A DNA stretch of 64,000 bases, taken from Hemicordylus capensis. Its lineage: Eukaryota; Chordata; Lepidosauria; Squamata; Cordylidae. The stretch spans positions 188,126,501 to 188,190,500 of the forward strand of contig NC_069661.1 of the NCBI RefSeq assembly GCF_027244095.1. Reading direction: 5' to 3'. The position numbers and the translations under genes are program-made. Shown here piece after piece: positions 41,428-52,962 of this stretch. Position 1 is the stretch's first letter, and every line of letters begins with the position of its first letter. Below the pieces are notes generated by a model. It saw only the letters and a program-made list of their open reading frames with translations, did not search any database and was not told where the DNA came from.

Positions 41428-41681
41428 TAGTGGTGGATTAATGGAAAGGCAGAGTAGGCATTTGCCTACGGTGGCAAAATTTGAGGAGCAGCACATTTTG
41501 CCCCTCCTTAAATTTCATTGCCCCTCTCTGTGGGCAGTGACAGCTGCAGCAAGGGTGGAGTGGGTGGGGAGAAAGTCCCCCCTCCACCTTTTTTTTAAAA
41601 AGGCAAACCTTTTTTGTTTAAGGTAAAAGGGCAGCAAAAGCCCTTTTGCCTATGGGCGGCAAAAAGCTTAATCCACCCCCG
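41428..41681. mobile_element. hAT-like MITE (GTGGATTAATG family) with exact 8-bp TSD
   Basis: Left TAGTGGTGGATTAATGG, right AAAGCTTAATCCACCCCCG, flanked by TTTCTATA on both sides (41420-41427, 41682-41689). Shared internal words GCATTTGCCTACGGTGGC and GGCGGCAAAAAGC link it to 58492-58912. Confidence 0.92.
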
Positions 41682-41689
41682 TTTCTATA

Positions 41690-42049
41690 GTCAACTTGAG
41701 CTATAAAAATAGCCTCTCCAATGGCAAGTTTCTTCAGTCAAAGTTTCAAGCGCCACACTCCTCTTTACATTGCTACTGAAATACATGCATTGAACCCATT
41801 CTTAAACATCCTTTATTTTCCCCTTTTGAACTCTAGGTCTCTGCTTTCCTGACCAGCTGAGTAGCATGCTAAAATATGCTAATAAGATTTCTCAAATGCC
41901 AATTCCATTTATTTAAATCAGACTTGGAGAGGACACCTTCCATTGTTTAACTGACTTAACTGGTGTAAAACAATAACAGAGAGAACTCTTAATGGACTTG
42001 TAACATCACCATCCATTCTTTCCTTAATAAGAAAGTAGATTTTTTTGGC
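41690..42049. other. No recognised feature
   Basis: Unique-looking AT-rich sequence. Confidence 0.5.
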
Positions 42050-42054
42050 TAAAG

Positions 42055-42296
42055 TGTAGAATCCAAGGGAAAGAGTTGTCGTATGCAAGGACAAGGCAGT
42101 GGAATGGAATCAGGAATATTAATAGTTTAATGAAATAGATATTATGTATGGAGAGGAAAGTGGAGACTGCTTTTCAGTGCTCTCGCTGGTGGCTGGTTGA
42201 TAGTCTTGCCTCTACTCCAGGACTGGAATACAAGTAACTAAAGCCCCATTCAAAAGCTGGCCTGGATCAAGAAACGGATTAAGCAAAAACACCACA
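42055..42296 (-). mobile_element. Solo LTR (fossil), exact 5-bp TSD
   Basis: A 242-bp unit starting TGTAGAATCC and ending ACACCACA, flanked by TAAAG on both sides (42050-42054, 42297-42301). It is the reverse-complement relative of 3709-3952 and similar along its whole length. Two dispersed solo LTRs show that this family was once mobile here. Assignment to Ty1/copia is inferred from size and duplication length. Confidence 0.85.
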
Positions 42297-42354
42297 TAAA
42301 GGTAATCAGTTCTCGAATGAAGGACCAATTTCTATGCATACAGTAGGGTGTACT

Positions 42355-42410
42355 TATTTATTTATTTAATAGTGTATTTGTCAAATTTGTACACTGCCCC
42401 AAACTTTCCT
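42355..42410 (-). mobile_element. L2-type LINE tail remnant
   Basis: The antisense of AGTTTGGGGCAGTGTACAAA with a TTTATTTATTTA run. It matches the alternative tail of the L2 copy at 30005-30492. Confidence 0.7.
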
Positions 42411-42593
42411 TCATATGTGGACTCTTTTCCCTGTAAAATGAGCCTTTGTTAAAAAAATGTGTTTGAGATAACACAGACAAGAGTCATTTTGAGAGAGTTT
42501 GGAAGTGCACAGAGAACTGTGTTAGCTTTGCTCCTGATTGTCAGTGGATCCCTGTCTGTATAGTAAGTGCTACAAATTATATATAATTGCAAA

Positions 42594-42630
42594 TATACAT
42601 ACATACATACATACATACATAAATACATAC
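42594..42630. repeat. (ATAC)n microsatellite
   Basis: Seven or more ATAC/ATAA units. Confidence 0.93.
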
Positions 42631-43193
42631 AGTGGCAACTTGCAAAAAGCTAATGCCTAAGGCAAGGAGCAGTAGTAATGGACAAGCGAGCAAGAGAGCA
42701 AGCAAGCACTGCGCCAATAGATGGAGTGGACAGACTCTGAGCAGGTGGAACTGGATCCGACCTTTTGGATGGGCAAGCAGAGTACACCCCAGGAAGGGGA
42801 GATGGGAGGAACGAGGGGTGGCCACAGTGGATTCTGGCCCAGGGAGTGCAGCTGGCAAGGTCAGAGGAGTGCACCCAGGGCTCGGGAGCCAGGGGTGAGG
42901 AAGGGCCAAGAAACACAAACAAACGGGGCAGGGGGTAGCAAAGGTGCATTCTGCCACCCGAAAAAAGGTCCCCCAAGTCCTGCCTCAATTTCCCTCATAG
43001 GAGAACCTTCCATGGTCCTAACTATAATCATGTATGATGTCAGAACCCCATGTCTCTTCTACTGTTTTTTCTATAGAGACATTTGCACCTCTCTCATCCT
43101 TCCATTGTTATGCAAGTATCTGAGACGTTCAAGCCAATTCTACAGCTCCTTGCTGTTTTCTGACTCTAAGCTTGCCATCACATATAGCGTTGC
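42631..43193. other. No recognised gene
   Basis: The GC-rich, G-biased stretch 42660-42960 has long frames on both strands caused by composition (126 codons antisense, 206 codons sense running into the next hAT element). None has a recognisable domain. Confidence 0.45.
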
Positions 43194-43201
43194 CAGGTAC
43201 T

Positions 43202-44238
43202 CAGAGGCGTATCTAGGAAAAATGGTGCCTAGGGCAAGCACCAAAATTGCTTCCCCCGTCCAAACATCTGACACCCATCTTTCAGATAACTTTACCATAA
43301 TATCAGCTCAAAAATACAAGTCAAGCTTGTTAATATTTTAATATTTCAAAAACTATTTAGCAGTGGATGTAGCCAGACCAAAAAATGCTGGGAAACTACA
43401 AATTTCAGTATGCTGGTGCTCATGGAATACCCAAATACTATGTGGAGGTGTACTTGGAAAACTAAACAGAAGTGCCTGTCTAATTCTCTGCTATGCATTG
43501 TAGCATCACTATTACATATGTTTTAAAAATTTGGCTTTTCCCAGATACTCTGAAAATAATTAAAGGATATGCAGAGTAAACTGTGTCACTGCTTGGAATA
43601 TATTCTAGTCTTCCAGAAAGACAGTTAAAATGAGAGAAAGAGAGCAAGAAACTCCCAGTGGGCCTTAATATTAAGGGTTTCACACTGATTCAAAGACAAA
43701 CTCACCATTAATAGCCATATTAGCAAGACATCACATTTAACTCACTTATCACAAGAAGCAAAGTAAGAGCAAATGAATACAATCCTAGCTCATAAGCGTC
43801 AGCTCAGTATTCACAAGCCCTGATTCTCTGTACATAGTGCCAATCTGAATATGTGTACAGTGACTTATATTATTATTTTAAAAATTACCTGTCGCCCATT
43901 CGGGGGGCTTCCTAAAGGCTGTGGGGGGGTGTTGCAAAGGTTCCCCCTCCCCTCGATGGCCTCTAGGGCCTCGCAGGGACCATTTGAGCACGTGGGCCAT
44001 TTAAAAAAAATTTTTTTTTAAATGGCCGCTGAAAACAAAATGGCCACTGCACATGCTCGAATGGCCTCTATGAGGCCTGGCATGGCCTAGTTCCTCACAG
44101 AGGCCATTTGACCATGCACGGTGGCCATTTTTTTAAAGTTGCCTTTAAAAAAATAATAATAATTTTAAAAAATGGCGCCCCCCCTTCAAGTGGTGCCCGG
44201 GGCACGTGCCCTGCCTGCCCCATCATAGATACCCCCTG
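43202..44238. mobile_element. hAT-like non-autonomous element, ~1.04 kb, exact 8-bp TSD
   Basis: Starts CAGAGGCGTATCTAGG and ends CATAGATACCCCCTG, imperfect inverted repeats, flanked by CAGGTACT on both sides (43194-43201, 44239-44246). The AT-rich left part contains no transposase. The right part (from about 43880) is GC-rich with GAGGCCTGGCATGGCCTAG and is shared with 29400-29650. It is probably mobilised in trans by a hAT transposase. Confidence 0.93.
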
Positions 44239-44246
44239 CAGGTACT

Positions 44247-46620
44247 GTGCAGCTGTGATCAGCATTCATCAGCAGATGATAGGCAGTGAGTTCTATCAGC
44301 CTCAATCTGACCCTCGGTGACTCAGGGAGGGCTCTACAATTGCTCACTAAATACTGATACAATAGAAAGACCCACCCTTTTTTCTCCTGCTCCTCATAGC
44401 CTGGCTGTTATCCATTTTTATTACTCAGGTTTTTATGTATTTCTGTCCTCTCATGTCTTTTAATCTTTTTACATCCATTTTATGCCCCCCCCTTTTTATG
44501 CCTTTTATGCCTTTTTATGCCTTTTCAGGTTTTTATGCCCTCATGCTTTTTGTGTACTTTTTATGATTTTACTTTTTAATATTAATATGTACCTTAAGTA
44601 CCATTCTATATGTAATCAATTTTAATCTCCTCTCACTTATAACATATGATCACCATTATACTTTATGCTGGTCTATGACTGATTGATTGATTGATGTCAA
44701 ACTCCACAATTTGTTTTCATCTTGGTCTGTTGCAGTAGCTCTGCCCTCACAGGGCTCTCGCATAGAGAGGTAAGCCTAAATCATGGGAGATAAGGAGAAG
44801 CAACAAGACTGAACAAACCATGATATGGCAAAACAAGCCAAGATCTGATGCTCATCTGCAGCATCAATCCAGATTTGTTAAATAAACTCTAGTTAAAATA
44901 AACTGTGGTTCTGTATGATGCCTGAACCTGCCACATGTATGTTGAAAGAAACATTTCACATTATGAAAGTATTTTCTTAGGTTTAATATAGCTGATTGCA
45001 TTCAATTACAAACTGTGATCATGTTTTGCTTAGCATATTGAGACTGATGTTCTGTATGCTTATTCAGCACTGTTCTTCACACAAATGTGGCATTTAGCTT
45101 CTATTGTAAGCCATTTCAAATTCCATCCAAACATAGTGACTCTCTACTGGCTTCATAAATATTAGATATACTTTACATTAAGCCTAGCAAAGTTTCCTTG
45201 CTGCATGAGTTCATTTTAATCATTTTATAGTATTAAGACAGGAATCAAAGGCTCGGTTATACACATGTAAGCCCCACTGATTTCAGTGTAAAATAGGTGT
45301 ATGTAACTATTGTTGGATTTATTTATTCCCAAGATTCCCCATTAGCCTTGCCTGGTCAGATTTTAGCTATGGGGAGCAGGTTTGTGTTCAGCTGTGTGCC
45401 CATTGCCTCAGAAATGAAGCACACACACTCAAAGAACAAAAGTTAAAGAGTTGTATTTAAGTTTAAAAAGAGAACAATTAATTAAGAGTTTAACAATTAA
45501 AGAGTTTAGTAGAGATCTCACCAGTCCAAATAGTCTTTGATCAAAGTTCAGCAACACAGAGGGGAAAGACTGGATGGTCAAGCCCTGATCTGGAAACCCA
45601 ATGTGAATCTGATGACCCAATGTGATGGTATACTGTGATGACAACCCTCAGTCCCTGGTTCAGACTTTTATCATCTTTTTCCTCAAAGAGAGGTCTTGAT
45701 TTCTCTGGGGAAGGTCTCAATATACCTGTTACTTTGTGATAAGCTATTACAGCTTGGAGGTTACCACCCATCTCAGTTTCAAATAGGTTGTGCCAGTCTG
45801 CACTTCCCTTTTTTTCAAGAGTATGGGAAATGTTCTAGCAGCAGTTGGTTTCACTCCTCCTTTCTTATGGCTCCAGCTCACAAGATTAAAATAACTCATG
45901 CTGGACGCAAGCCTCTGAATATAATTCTGTGAATAGATTTGAAACAAAGTGTCTGGACATGGATCCTTGATTAAAAGTATAGAAGCCCCTTATGTGATTA
46001 GAAAAATGCAAGCCCCTTTCTACTAGACCCCACTTTTGATGTCTTGTTGATGCTAACTAGCATATTACATCACAATTAAGGAGAGGTTTACCTTCTTAAG
46101 TGATTTCAGCAAATTCCATATGCTTTGTGTAATCATTTTCACCTTCTATTCTCACCAGGCTGGCGGCATGATCTTTCTAGTATTTTGTTAAATTTGTGTT
46201 TTCCATTAATTCAGTTTAGAGATTCTCAAATACATCCTCAAGATCCATCCAATCATACTGATAATTTATCCAATTATTATTCTGGATAATGAGAAATGAT
46301 AAATACTTATCTGCCAAAGCCATCAATAACTCAAGGCAAACACATGTAGGTTTCCTTTGATTCACTGAGCCAAGCGGGTAAAGTTGGCTCCATTAGGTCA
46401 CTGTAAAGTATTTTCAGACAAAAGTACTCATGATTACTTCAATAAAAATTCACTGTGGTTGTTTCCCATCACTATAAAGAAAAATAAAATAAATTGGTTA
46501 GTGGACAAATGTCAGGCAACTTCAAATGACTAGGACAACTTATTTGCAATAACCTCTAATGAAATAGACTTTAACCCAGCTCCCACTGTTGCTATTTCTC
46601 CCGAAACTTGTTAAAAAGTT
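44247..46620. other. No recognised gene; (CTTTTTATGC)n minisatellite and (GATT)n run
   Basis: 44487-44532 repeats a ~10-bp TTTTATGCC unit. 44678-44696 is (ATTG)n preceded by TATGCTGGTCTATGACTG, possibly a LINE tail. The segment 45420-45960 reads like an old antisense LTR-type sequence only by composition. Nothing is firm. There are no exon-like frames. Confidence 0.4.
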
Positions 46621-46624
46621 TTCC

Positions 46625-46867
46625 CCTGCTAACTGGGCAAAGAGGCACCTTTTACCGTGGTGATTCTCTTTATTTAGCAGGGGGAGAGTAACTGGCCCTA
46701 TTCACCCCCAGCACAGTACTTCCAGTGACTGTTGCTGGTGTGTGTCTTAAGTTTCTTTTTAGAATGTGAGCCCTTTGGGGACAGGGAGCCATCTTATTTG
46801 TTTGTTATTTCTCTTTGTAAACCGCCCTGAGCCATTTTTGGAAGGGCGGTACAGAAATCGAATTATT

Positions 46868-46918
<51 letters not shown>

Positions 46919-46920
46919 GA
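46625..46920 (+). mobile_element. L2-type LINE 3' UTR with terminal hairpin and (TTA)n
   Basis: CAAAGAGGCACCTTTTACCG, GCAGGGGGAGAGTAACTGGC and GTGAGCCCTTTGGGGACAGG lead to GTAAACCGCCCTGAGCC ... TTGGAAGGGCGGTACAGAAA, then a long ATT repeat (46876-46918). The perfect ACCGCCC/GGGCGGT stem is clear here. Confidence 0.85.
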
Positions 46921-47029
46921 AAACAAAACTCTTCATTTGCGTGCATGGTGAATAAAAGGATGCAGAAGCTGCTGTGGCTGTCTCATTTCTTGTTCTGATG
47001 CTGGAATGCAGCTCATGCTGTAGACAAAG

Positions 47030-47130
47030 CAGTTATATATTTTAGCAAGCAGGTCGGCAATTTCACATTTGTGTTCTTTGAATTCTTTGAAGATGTCTGT
47101 TGGGAAGTTCAGGAACATTGTTTAAGGAAC
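47030..47130 (-). mobile_element. CR1 LINE RT fragment
   Basis: The minus strand encodes FKEHKCEIADLLAKIYN, matching LKELKCEIANLLAKIFN of the CR1 at 5990-8115. Only about 30 codons survive. Confidence 0.78.
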
Positions 47131-48531
47131 AATGTCCACTGGGCTAAGGATGGATGATGGAACCACCTCGTCAAGAACATCAAGATGTAAGATGTTTCTT
47201 CTTTATTCCCCCCCCCCCATCGCCATTTCTCATTTTCTAAGCAGTGGACAAACAGCTGAACACGAACCCATAGCTAAGCTCTGGCCAGGCAAGGCTAACA
47301 GGGAATCGTGGGAATAAATAACTCCAACACTATGTCTGAGATTCAAATTTCCTTCTTGAAACACAAGTATGCAGTGATATAAGTGGAAATCTTTTGCAAC
47401 AGTCACATTTAGAATTATTTTTGTTCCTTCTTAAGGGTACACCTGCACCAATGTTTCTGTTGCACTTTTCCCAGTTTGTTTTGTTCTATCTTTGTGTTAT
47501 TCTTTGAACATTTCCTAGTCATACATGCAATATCTTGCAATCCTAGGCATATTATTTTCTTTTAAGCAATGTTTAATGTGCATATAGGCACTATACTTGT
47601 GTGCCTTCACCCACAGCAAAAACTGTAGTGGTTTGCAAAGAATTAGGAGGGAGGGGATAGGAGATCCACAACAGGAAACACAACTGAGGTCGTAGCTAAA
47701 ACCACTGACTAGCTAGATATGTACATCATTGGATAAAAACAAAATAGCTCTGATGTGGTAGAGAAACTGCAGTGTGCCTTTTAAAAAAAAATGCCAGGGC
47801 ATAAATTCAAACAGACAAGTTCATAAAATGGACCGGGTGAGAAATGTTCCTTAAGGTTTGTCTTGACATTATAGAAACATGAGTACTTCTTTAATGAGGC
47901 ACTCACTTTCTCCTGAAGAAAACCAGAAGTAAAGCACTAACCAAGCGTCCAAATGAGGTGCAGACAGCATCAGCTATACAAGGTATGTTCAGATACACAT
48001 ATGACATCAGAAACATCTGATGCAGCCATCCCCTAAGTGTCTGGAACCATACTGTGTGACATTACAAAGCATCCATGAGCTTTTCAACCTCATCATTTCT
48101 TGCTTAGTTAATCACTGCCAGTTCATACTTCATCATACCTAAACTAGATCTGCTGCGCAAGATCTGAGAATAGCTCTCCTCTTGACCTCTCTGTATTTTG
48201 CTAAATGCAGCAGGAGGGGGATGGGTCTTTTCCTCCATGCCATGGCCCCAATCCAAATCACTCTTTTACAGCTGCTAATTAGCTGTGGAGAGGAGAACAT
48301 ACAGGCACCCGCATAGTGCTGCATGTTTTCCTTTCCACAGCACATAGCAAATTCAGCTGACAATTCTCATCAAGGAATTGGCACAGAAGAAGGGTTAAAC
48401 TCTCTTCCCCGCTTGATGCACCCTGATCCAATTCCGCTAGCCACTTCCAGTTTGGTGTGTGTGTGTTTAGGTTTAGAGGTTGGGGGCAAATGTGCAAAAT
48501 AAAAATGTTTAATCAAGATCAAATTGCTTGT
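47131..48531. other. No recognised gene; poly(C) at 47208-47218
   Basis: About 1.4 kb of apparently unique sequence. Overlapping antisense frames at 48139-48497 have no motif. Confidence 0.45.
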
Positions 48532-48573
48532 TTTGTTTGTTTGTTTGTTTGTTTGTTTGTTTGTTTGTTTGTT
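48532..48573. repeat. (TTTG)n microsatellite
   Basis: Ten TTTG units, forming the antisense tail of the adjacent LINE. Confidence 0.93.
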
Positions 48574-48574
48574 T

Positions 48575-49260
48575 AAAGGTTCAATATACCGCCCTTCCAT
48601 GGGCCCTAGTACTATGGATCTCTCTTAGACCAGGGACCGAAAGAAGGGCAACCTGAGAAGATCTCACAGGACAGGACAGGACTGGCTGGGAGAGGCGGTC
48701 CTGCAGGTAAACAGGCACTAAGCCCTGAAGGGTTTTTAAGGTAAGAACCAGCACTTTGAATTGGACCCGGAAGCAAATAGGTAACCAGCGCAGTGACTGC
48801 AGGAGAGGTGTAACTCTATTATATCTTCTAGCACCCATAAGCAGGTAGGCCGCTGCATTCTGGACCAACTGAAGCTTCCGGGTCATCTTCAAAGGCAACC
48901 CCAGGTAGAGTGCATTACAGTAATCCAAACGAAAGATGACGAGGGCATGAGTTACCGGTGCCAGGGCCCACCGGTCGAGATAGGGCTGTAACTGGTGAAC
49001 CAGCCGAAGCTGGGCAAAGGCACCTCTGGCCGTGGCCTCCAACCTGCTGCTCAAGCAGGAGCCGCAAGTTCAAGAGGACACCCCAAGCTGCGGACCACCT
49101 CCTTCAGGGGAAGCGCAACCCCACCACAAAAAGACTCAGACTCAGCAATTGGCCAGGTCAAGAAGTAAGCAAAAGCAACTCAGTCTTGGAGGAATTAAGT
49201 CTGAGCCTGTTTTGGCCCATCCATCCATTTTGGCACAGTTATCTGGTTTAGATATCTGAC
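48575..49260 (-). mobile_element. L2-type LINE, ORF2 C-terminal fragment
   Basis: The tail is the antisense of GGAAGGGCGGTATATTGAAC. The frame 49054-48581 reads ARGAFAQLRLVHQLQPYLD, LDYCNALYLGLPLKMTRKLQ, LVQNAAAYLLMGARRYNRVT and LRWLPICFRVQFKVL. It aligns with the L2 copies at 26.2-26.8 and 56.9-57.5 kb but is clearly a different subfamily. Upstream to 49260 the family sequence (..GGVALPLKEVVRSLG..) continues in another frame. Confidence 0.87.
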
Positions 49261-49330
49261 AGGGTTGAGACTCAGAACTTGGTTGCCCAACCACCATTTT
49301 ACTGAACTCCCCTCCCTAATAACTCCCAAT

Positions 49331-49474
49331 CAGGGGTGTAGCTAGGGGGGAGAGGGCCCGTGTCCACCTCTCTCTCTGGCAGCCCATTGGAGTGAGGGAA
49401 ATAATGGAGAAAATAGGGAGGGGTGGATCTGGAGCTTCTTTGAACCCATCTGCTCAATTATAGTTACACCCCTG
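49331..49474. mobile_element. hAT-like MITE, exact 8-bp TSD (first tandem copy)
   Basis: CAGGGGTGTAGCTAGGG to TTATAGTTACACCCCTG, flanked by CTCCCAAT on both sides (49323-49330, 49475-49482). It is the same family as 8331-8494. Confidence 0.93.
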
Positions 49475-49537
49475 CTCCCAATCCTGAATTTACTGAACTC
49501 CCAAACCTAATAACTCCCCTCCCTAATAACTACCAAT

Positions 49538-49681
49538 CAGGGGTGTAGCTGGGGGAGAGAGGGCCCATGTTCACCTTTCTCTCTGGTGGCCCATTGGAGT
49601 GAGGGAAATAATGGAGAAAATAGGGAGGGGTGGAACTGGAGCTTCTTTGAACCCATCTGCTCAATTATAGCTACACCCCAG
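49538..49681. mobile_element. hAT-like MITE, second tandem copy
   Basis: Near-identical to the unit 207 bp upstream, ending ATAGCTACACCCCAG. The flanks CTACCAAT / CTCCCAAT and the surrounding TTTACTGAACTCCC words are also repeated, so the copy arose by tandem duplication of MITE plus flank, not by a second insertion. Confidence 0.92.
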
Positions 49682-49689
49682 CTCCCAAT

Positions 49690-52600
49690 CCTGAATTTAC
49701 TGAACTCCCAAACCTAATAACTCATATATCCACTCTGAAGTGTCTGTCCTCTCCCCATCAAAACATTTAAGTGAGGAGTTGCTCCTCAAGCTTTCTCTCT
49801 GTGTGTACCCCTATTATGATACAGTTATCACAAAAACACTCCATACAATATTCCTAGGCGAGGGCACTCCTCCAAATACAAGACACTGAAATTCCAGCGA
49901 TATTTCACTCTGTTTTTCAGTGCCAGCCCAAGTCCCTCCCCATCCAGCACCTGAGGTGGTGCAGCAAGACATCTCCCCTTGCACAGCATCTGGCTGCACC
50001 AAATGTACCCCCTGCCCAGCAGCACATGCATGCACCCCCATTTAGGGTCATGGGCATGGATAAAAGTCCTGGACTCTTCCCCTCTTTGTTCTTCCAGTGT
50101 TAGTCTCCATTTTGTCTCTCCAGAGATGACTGTTTAGTCTCTCTCCCCTTTCATCCTTTAGCTCAGCTTTCCTATCCTTTTGTAACCTCTAAACAAATCC
50201 TTGTTCTTCAATACTAAAGCACTGTCTCAAGACCTCTTGCTTTGCTGCTTTCTCACCAGCACCAATGCTGCACATCTTCCTCTTCCTCTGGCTATTTTTA
50301 TTTTTTAAGAGAAGGGGACTAGAAGAGGAAGTGTGGAGGAGAACACAGTGATGGGATAGAACACTGAGATGCCTATGGAAAGGGAGGGGACTGAAAAGCG
50401 GTATATACATATTCATTGGTTGTTGGTTGGTTGGTTGGTTGGATTTGGATGTGCTGAAGAGTACAGTGTAAGAAAGAGAGGACCGAATCATAATAGAAGC
50501 ACTGTTAAAACGTCCATGGGTGGTAGTCAAGGGGCACCACATACCTGCCTCTGTCTCCATTGGCCTATGGCTATCCTCCCCACACAGTCAAGATGCTCTA
50601 GCCCACCACTTTCCTCTCCTTCATGCTTCCTCTTCCGGTCCCCTGTCCTCTTTGTAAAACAGAAAGAGCAGGAGGAAGGAGAGAGAGATGTACCACCAGA
50701 AAGGGGAGGACTATTGGAGGGAGACTGGCCAGAGCCTGGTGGAGACAAAAGCAGATGCAGGGCACCCCCTTCCTGCCAGACATGAGACACTTGTGTCATT
50801 CAAACTAATGGGTGAACCAGCCAGGCTGCTTTTGCACTTACTTTTCCTTTCCTTCAGTTTTCTTTCATCAGGATGCGTAGCATCTCAGGGTGCTTTACAG
50901 TTAGACCTCAGTACTCCACTAAGATAAACAGTGAAGGAAATCAATCTGAGTCATAAAGCATGCCACTAGCCTAAGATGCTATCAGCTGCTGAGGTGCTTG
51001 TCTAAATACCATCTTCTCTACCTGATGGGACAGTTTTACTGGGCTTACAGTATGGCACTCTTATCTCTTTATTGCAGCCTACTCTCCAACACAGCCAAAG
51101 TCCCTCCCTTTTCACATGCATTGATAGAACAGGCCTTGCATCCCATCATAGCTGCTTTTCACATCACACAGAGCTCTCCAGGGTCAGCCCACTGGTGCTT
51201 TGTTTCCTAATGTATTAAGTCACTGCTGCCTCCCACTCCAATGGAGCAGAGCTCCAGGACCTGTGAACATTGAGTCTTGTATGCTGTGTCTGCAGGATGT
51301 GTGCGTTTCTCTTGTAAAAGATGACGGCCCCAAGCCCACAATCTTCATGTGCAGCAGAAGGCTGCTTGCTTTCTTCCTTGTTGCTGCACACAATGGCAGG
51401 CACTGTTCGTTCTAACAACAACAGGCCTACATTGGAGGACGGAAGAAAAAGGAACTGCCCCCAGCACCAAATATATTGGTGACTGGCACTTTCATTCATG
51501 CCAGCCATTTGTTCTGCTCTGTATGTGTGCTCCCAAGCCTTCAAGATAAACTAAAATGCAGTTGCAGGTGCTCAAGGCTGAATCCCATTTTTAAATAAAA
51601 AACAATCCAGAGGGAATTCCACACACCTGTGTCAAGGATTCCAGGGCTTGAAGGTGGGCCCTCATGACTTGAGGCTGGGGCCTGGCCTAGTAAGCAACCA
51701 GAAGCGGGCTGGCATCCATGCACAGCTTCTTTGGGCATTGTCAAGGGCCTGGTGCCCCAAGGAGGCCCATTGCTGTCATCTGTCCTAGTTCCCTGGGGAG
51801 TCAGCAACCAGCAGCTGGGTAGCACCCCCCATTTACCTTGGCAGCCAAGGTGGTGTGGCAGATGAAGTGACAGGACAGGGGAAGCAGCAACAAAAGTTCT
51901 GGTTGACAGCCACTGCCTGCCACGACTGTGTCCTCCATGTTTCCCCCAGTAGCATGGTGCAACATGTTAGATACTGGTATTTGGGAAACTTGGCTGGTGG
52001 CAGACTGTGGCTTCTGGCTAGAATGCTGAGGAGGATGCTGGCCCACTGTGGCATCAAGGCATGAGGAAGGGGGTCCAATGAGATAGAAGGGGGTCCACCA
52101 GAGGGCACCTTGCCAAGGTCTCCATCAAATCTGGAACTGGCCCCAGTCTAGTGAGCCCTCAGAGCCTTCTGCAGGCCCTCAGAGCCCCCAGAGCCCTCTG
52201 TAGGTACAAAGAAGCATGTGTACCCTCAATCTCTGCAGTTGGCAGACAGAAGGAAACAGATATAAATACATTTTACCTTGCCTGGTCAACACAGAAGTAC
52301 CTTGGGCTAGCTGCACTTCAGGCCCAACTCCCAGTTCAGATTCAAGACCCAGTCTAGCAACTTACCTCTGGAGCTCTGGCTTGGAGAATACACACTCAAG
52401 GTCCAAATTCAGGAACCACTGCCCACAGTTCCAGCCTGCCTCCATGCACAGATTGCCTCAATGGGTTAGGATGATAAGTCTTTTTGGATAGAGTTCTGGC
52501 TTGCTTTCTATATCTATATCTCTAAAAATGAGAATAGGAGGACTATAATTGAACTAATGCTACAAACAGGATACCTGATATTCCCAGTATTAACATCCCT

Positions 52601-52849
52601 TATCACTTTAAATTATACTTCAAATATATCTTAGTGCTATAGAGTCTTCAATATTAGGGTTCCCATAGCAACTGTAACTCACTATTCCCCAACCTTAGTT
52701 ATAGTTTACATCAGTATATATGATGTTCATAATGTTTTAACATTTTAGTAGCTGGGCTGTAAACGTTGCAAGAAACACATCTGGATATTCTGACTTTTGT
52801 GCCAAGTTTTAAGTTCAGTTCAGCATTAGGAAAATAGTTCCTGTGTTTA
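49690..52849. other. No recognised gene; (GGTT)n at 50417-50442
   Basis: Over 3 kb without an element I can name. 51600-52140 is GC-richer, with words such as GCAACCAG(A/C)AGC and GGTGGTGTGGC, and may be an undetected repeat. Frames of up to 138 codons exist on both strands but are overlapping, without domains or splice-like boundaries that convince. Confidence 0.4.
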
Positions 52850-52923
52850 AGAACATAAGAACAGCCCTGCTGGATCAAGTCCAAGGCCCATCTAGTTCAT
52901 CATCTTGTTTCACATAGTGGCCC
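52850..52923 (-). mobile_element. CR1 LINE 3' end, short
   Basis: TTTAAGAACATAAGAACAGC, CCTGCTGGATCAAGTCC and ATCTAGTTCATCATCTTG are the CR1 terminus in antisense. Confidence 0.85.
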
Positions 52924-52962
52924 CCTCGACACTGACTCAAGAGCACAACTTTACTTTAAGCA
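52924..52962 (+). mobile_element. Sauria SINE 3' tail remnant
   Basis: CCTCGACACTGACTC, then GAGCACAACTTTACTTTAAG corresponds to the BovB-type SINE terminus. It is fused directly to the CR1 end, probably a deletion junction. Confidence 0.65.

Noticed and set aside
42577-43341. Long overlapping frames on both strands (126 and 206 codons)
   Set aside because: G/C-biased composition, no domains, and the sense frame runs across a hAT element boundary.
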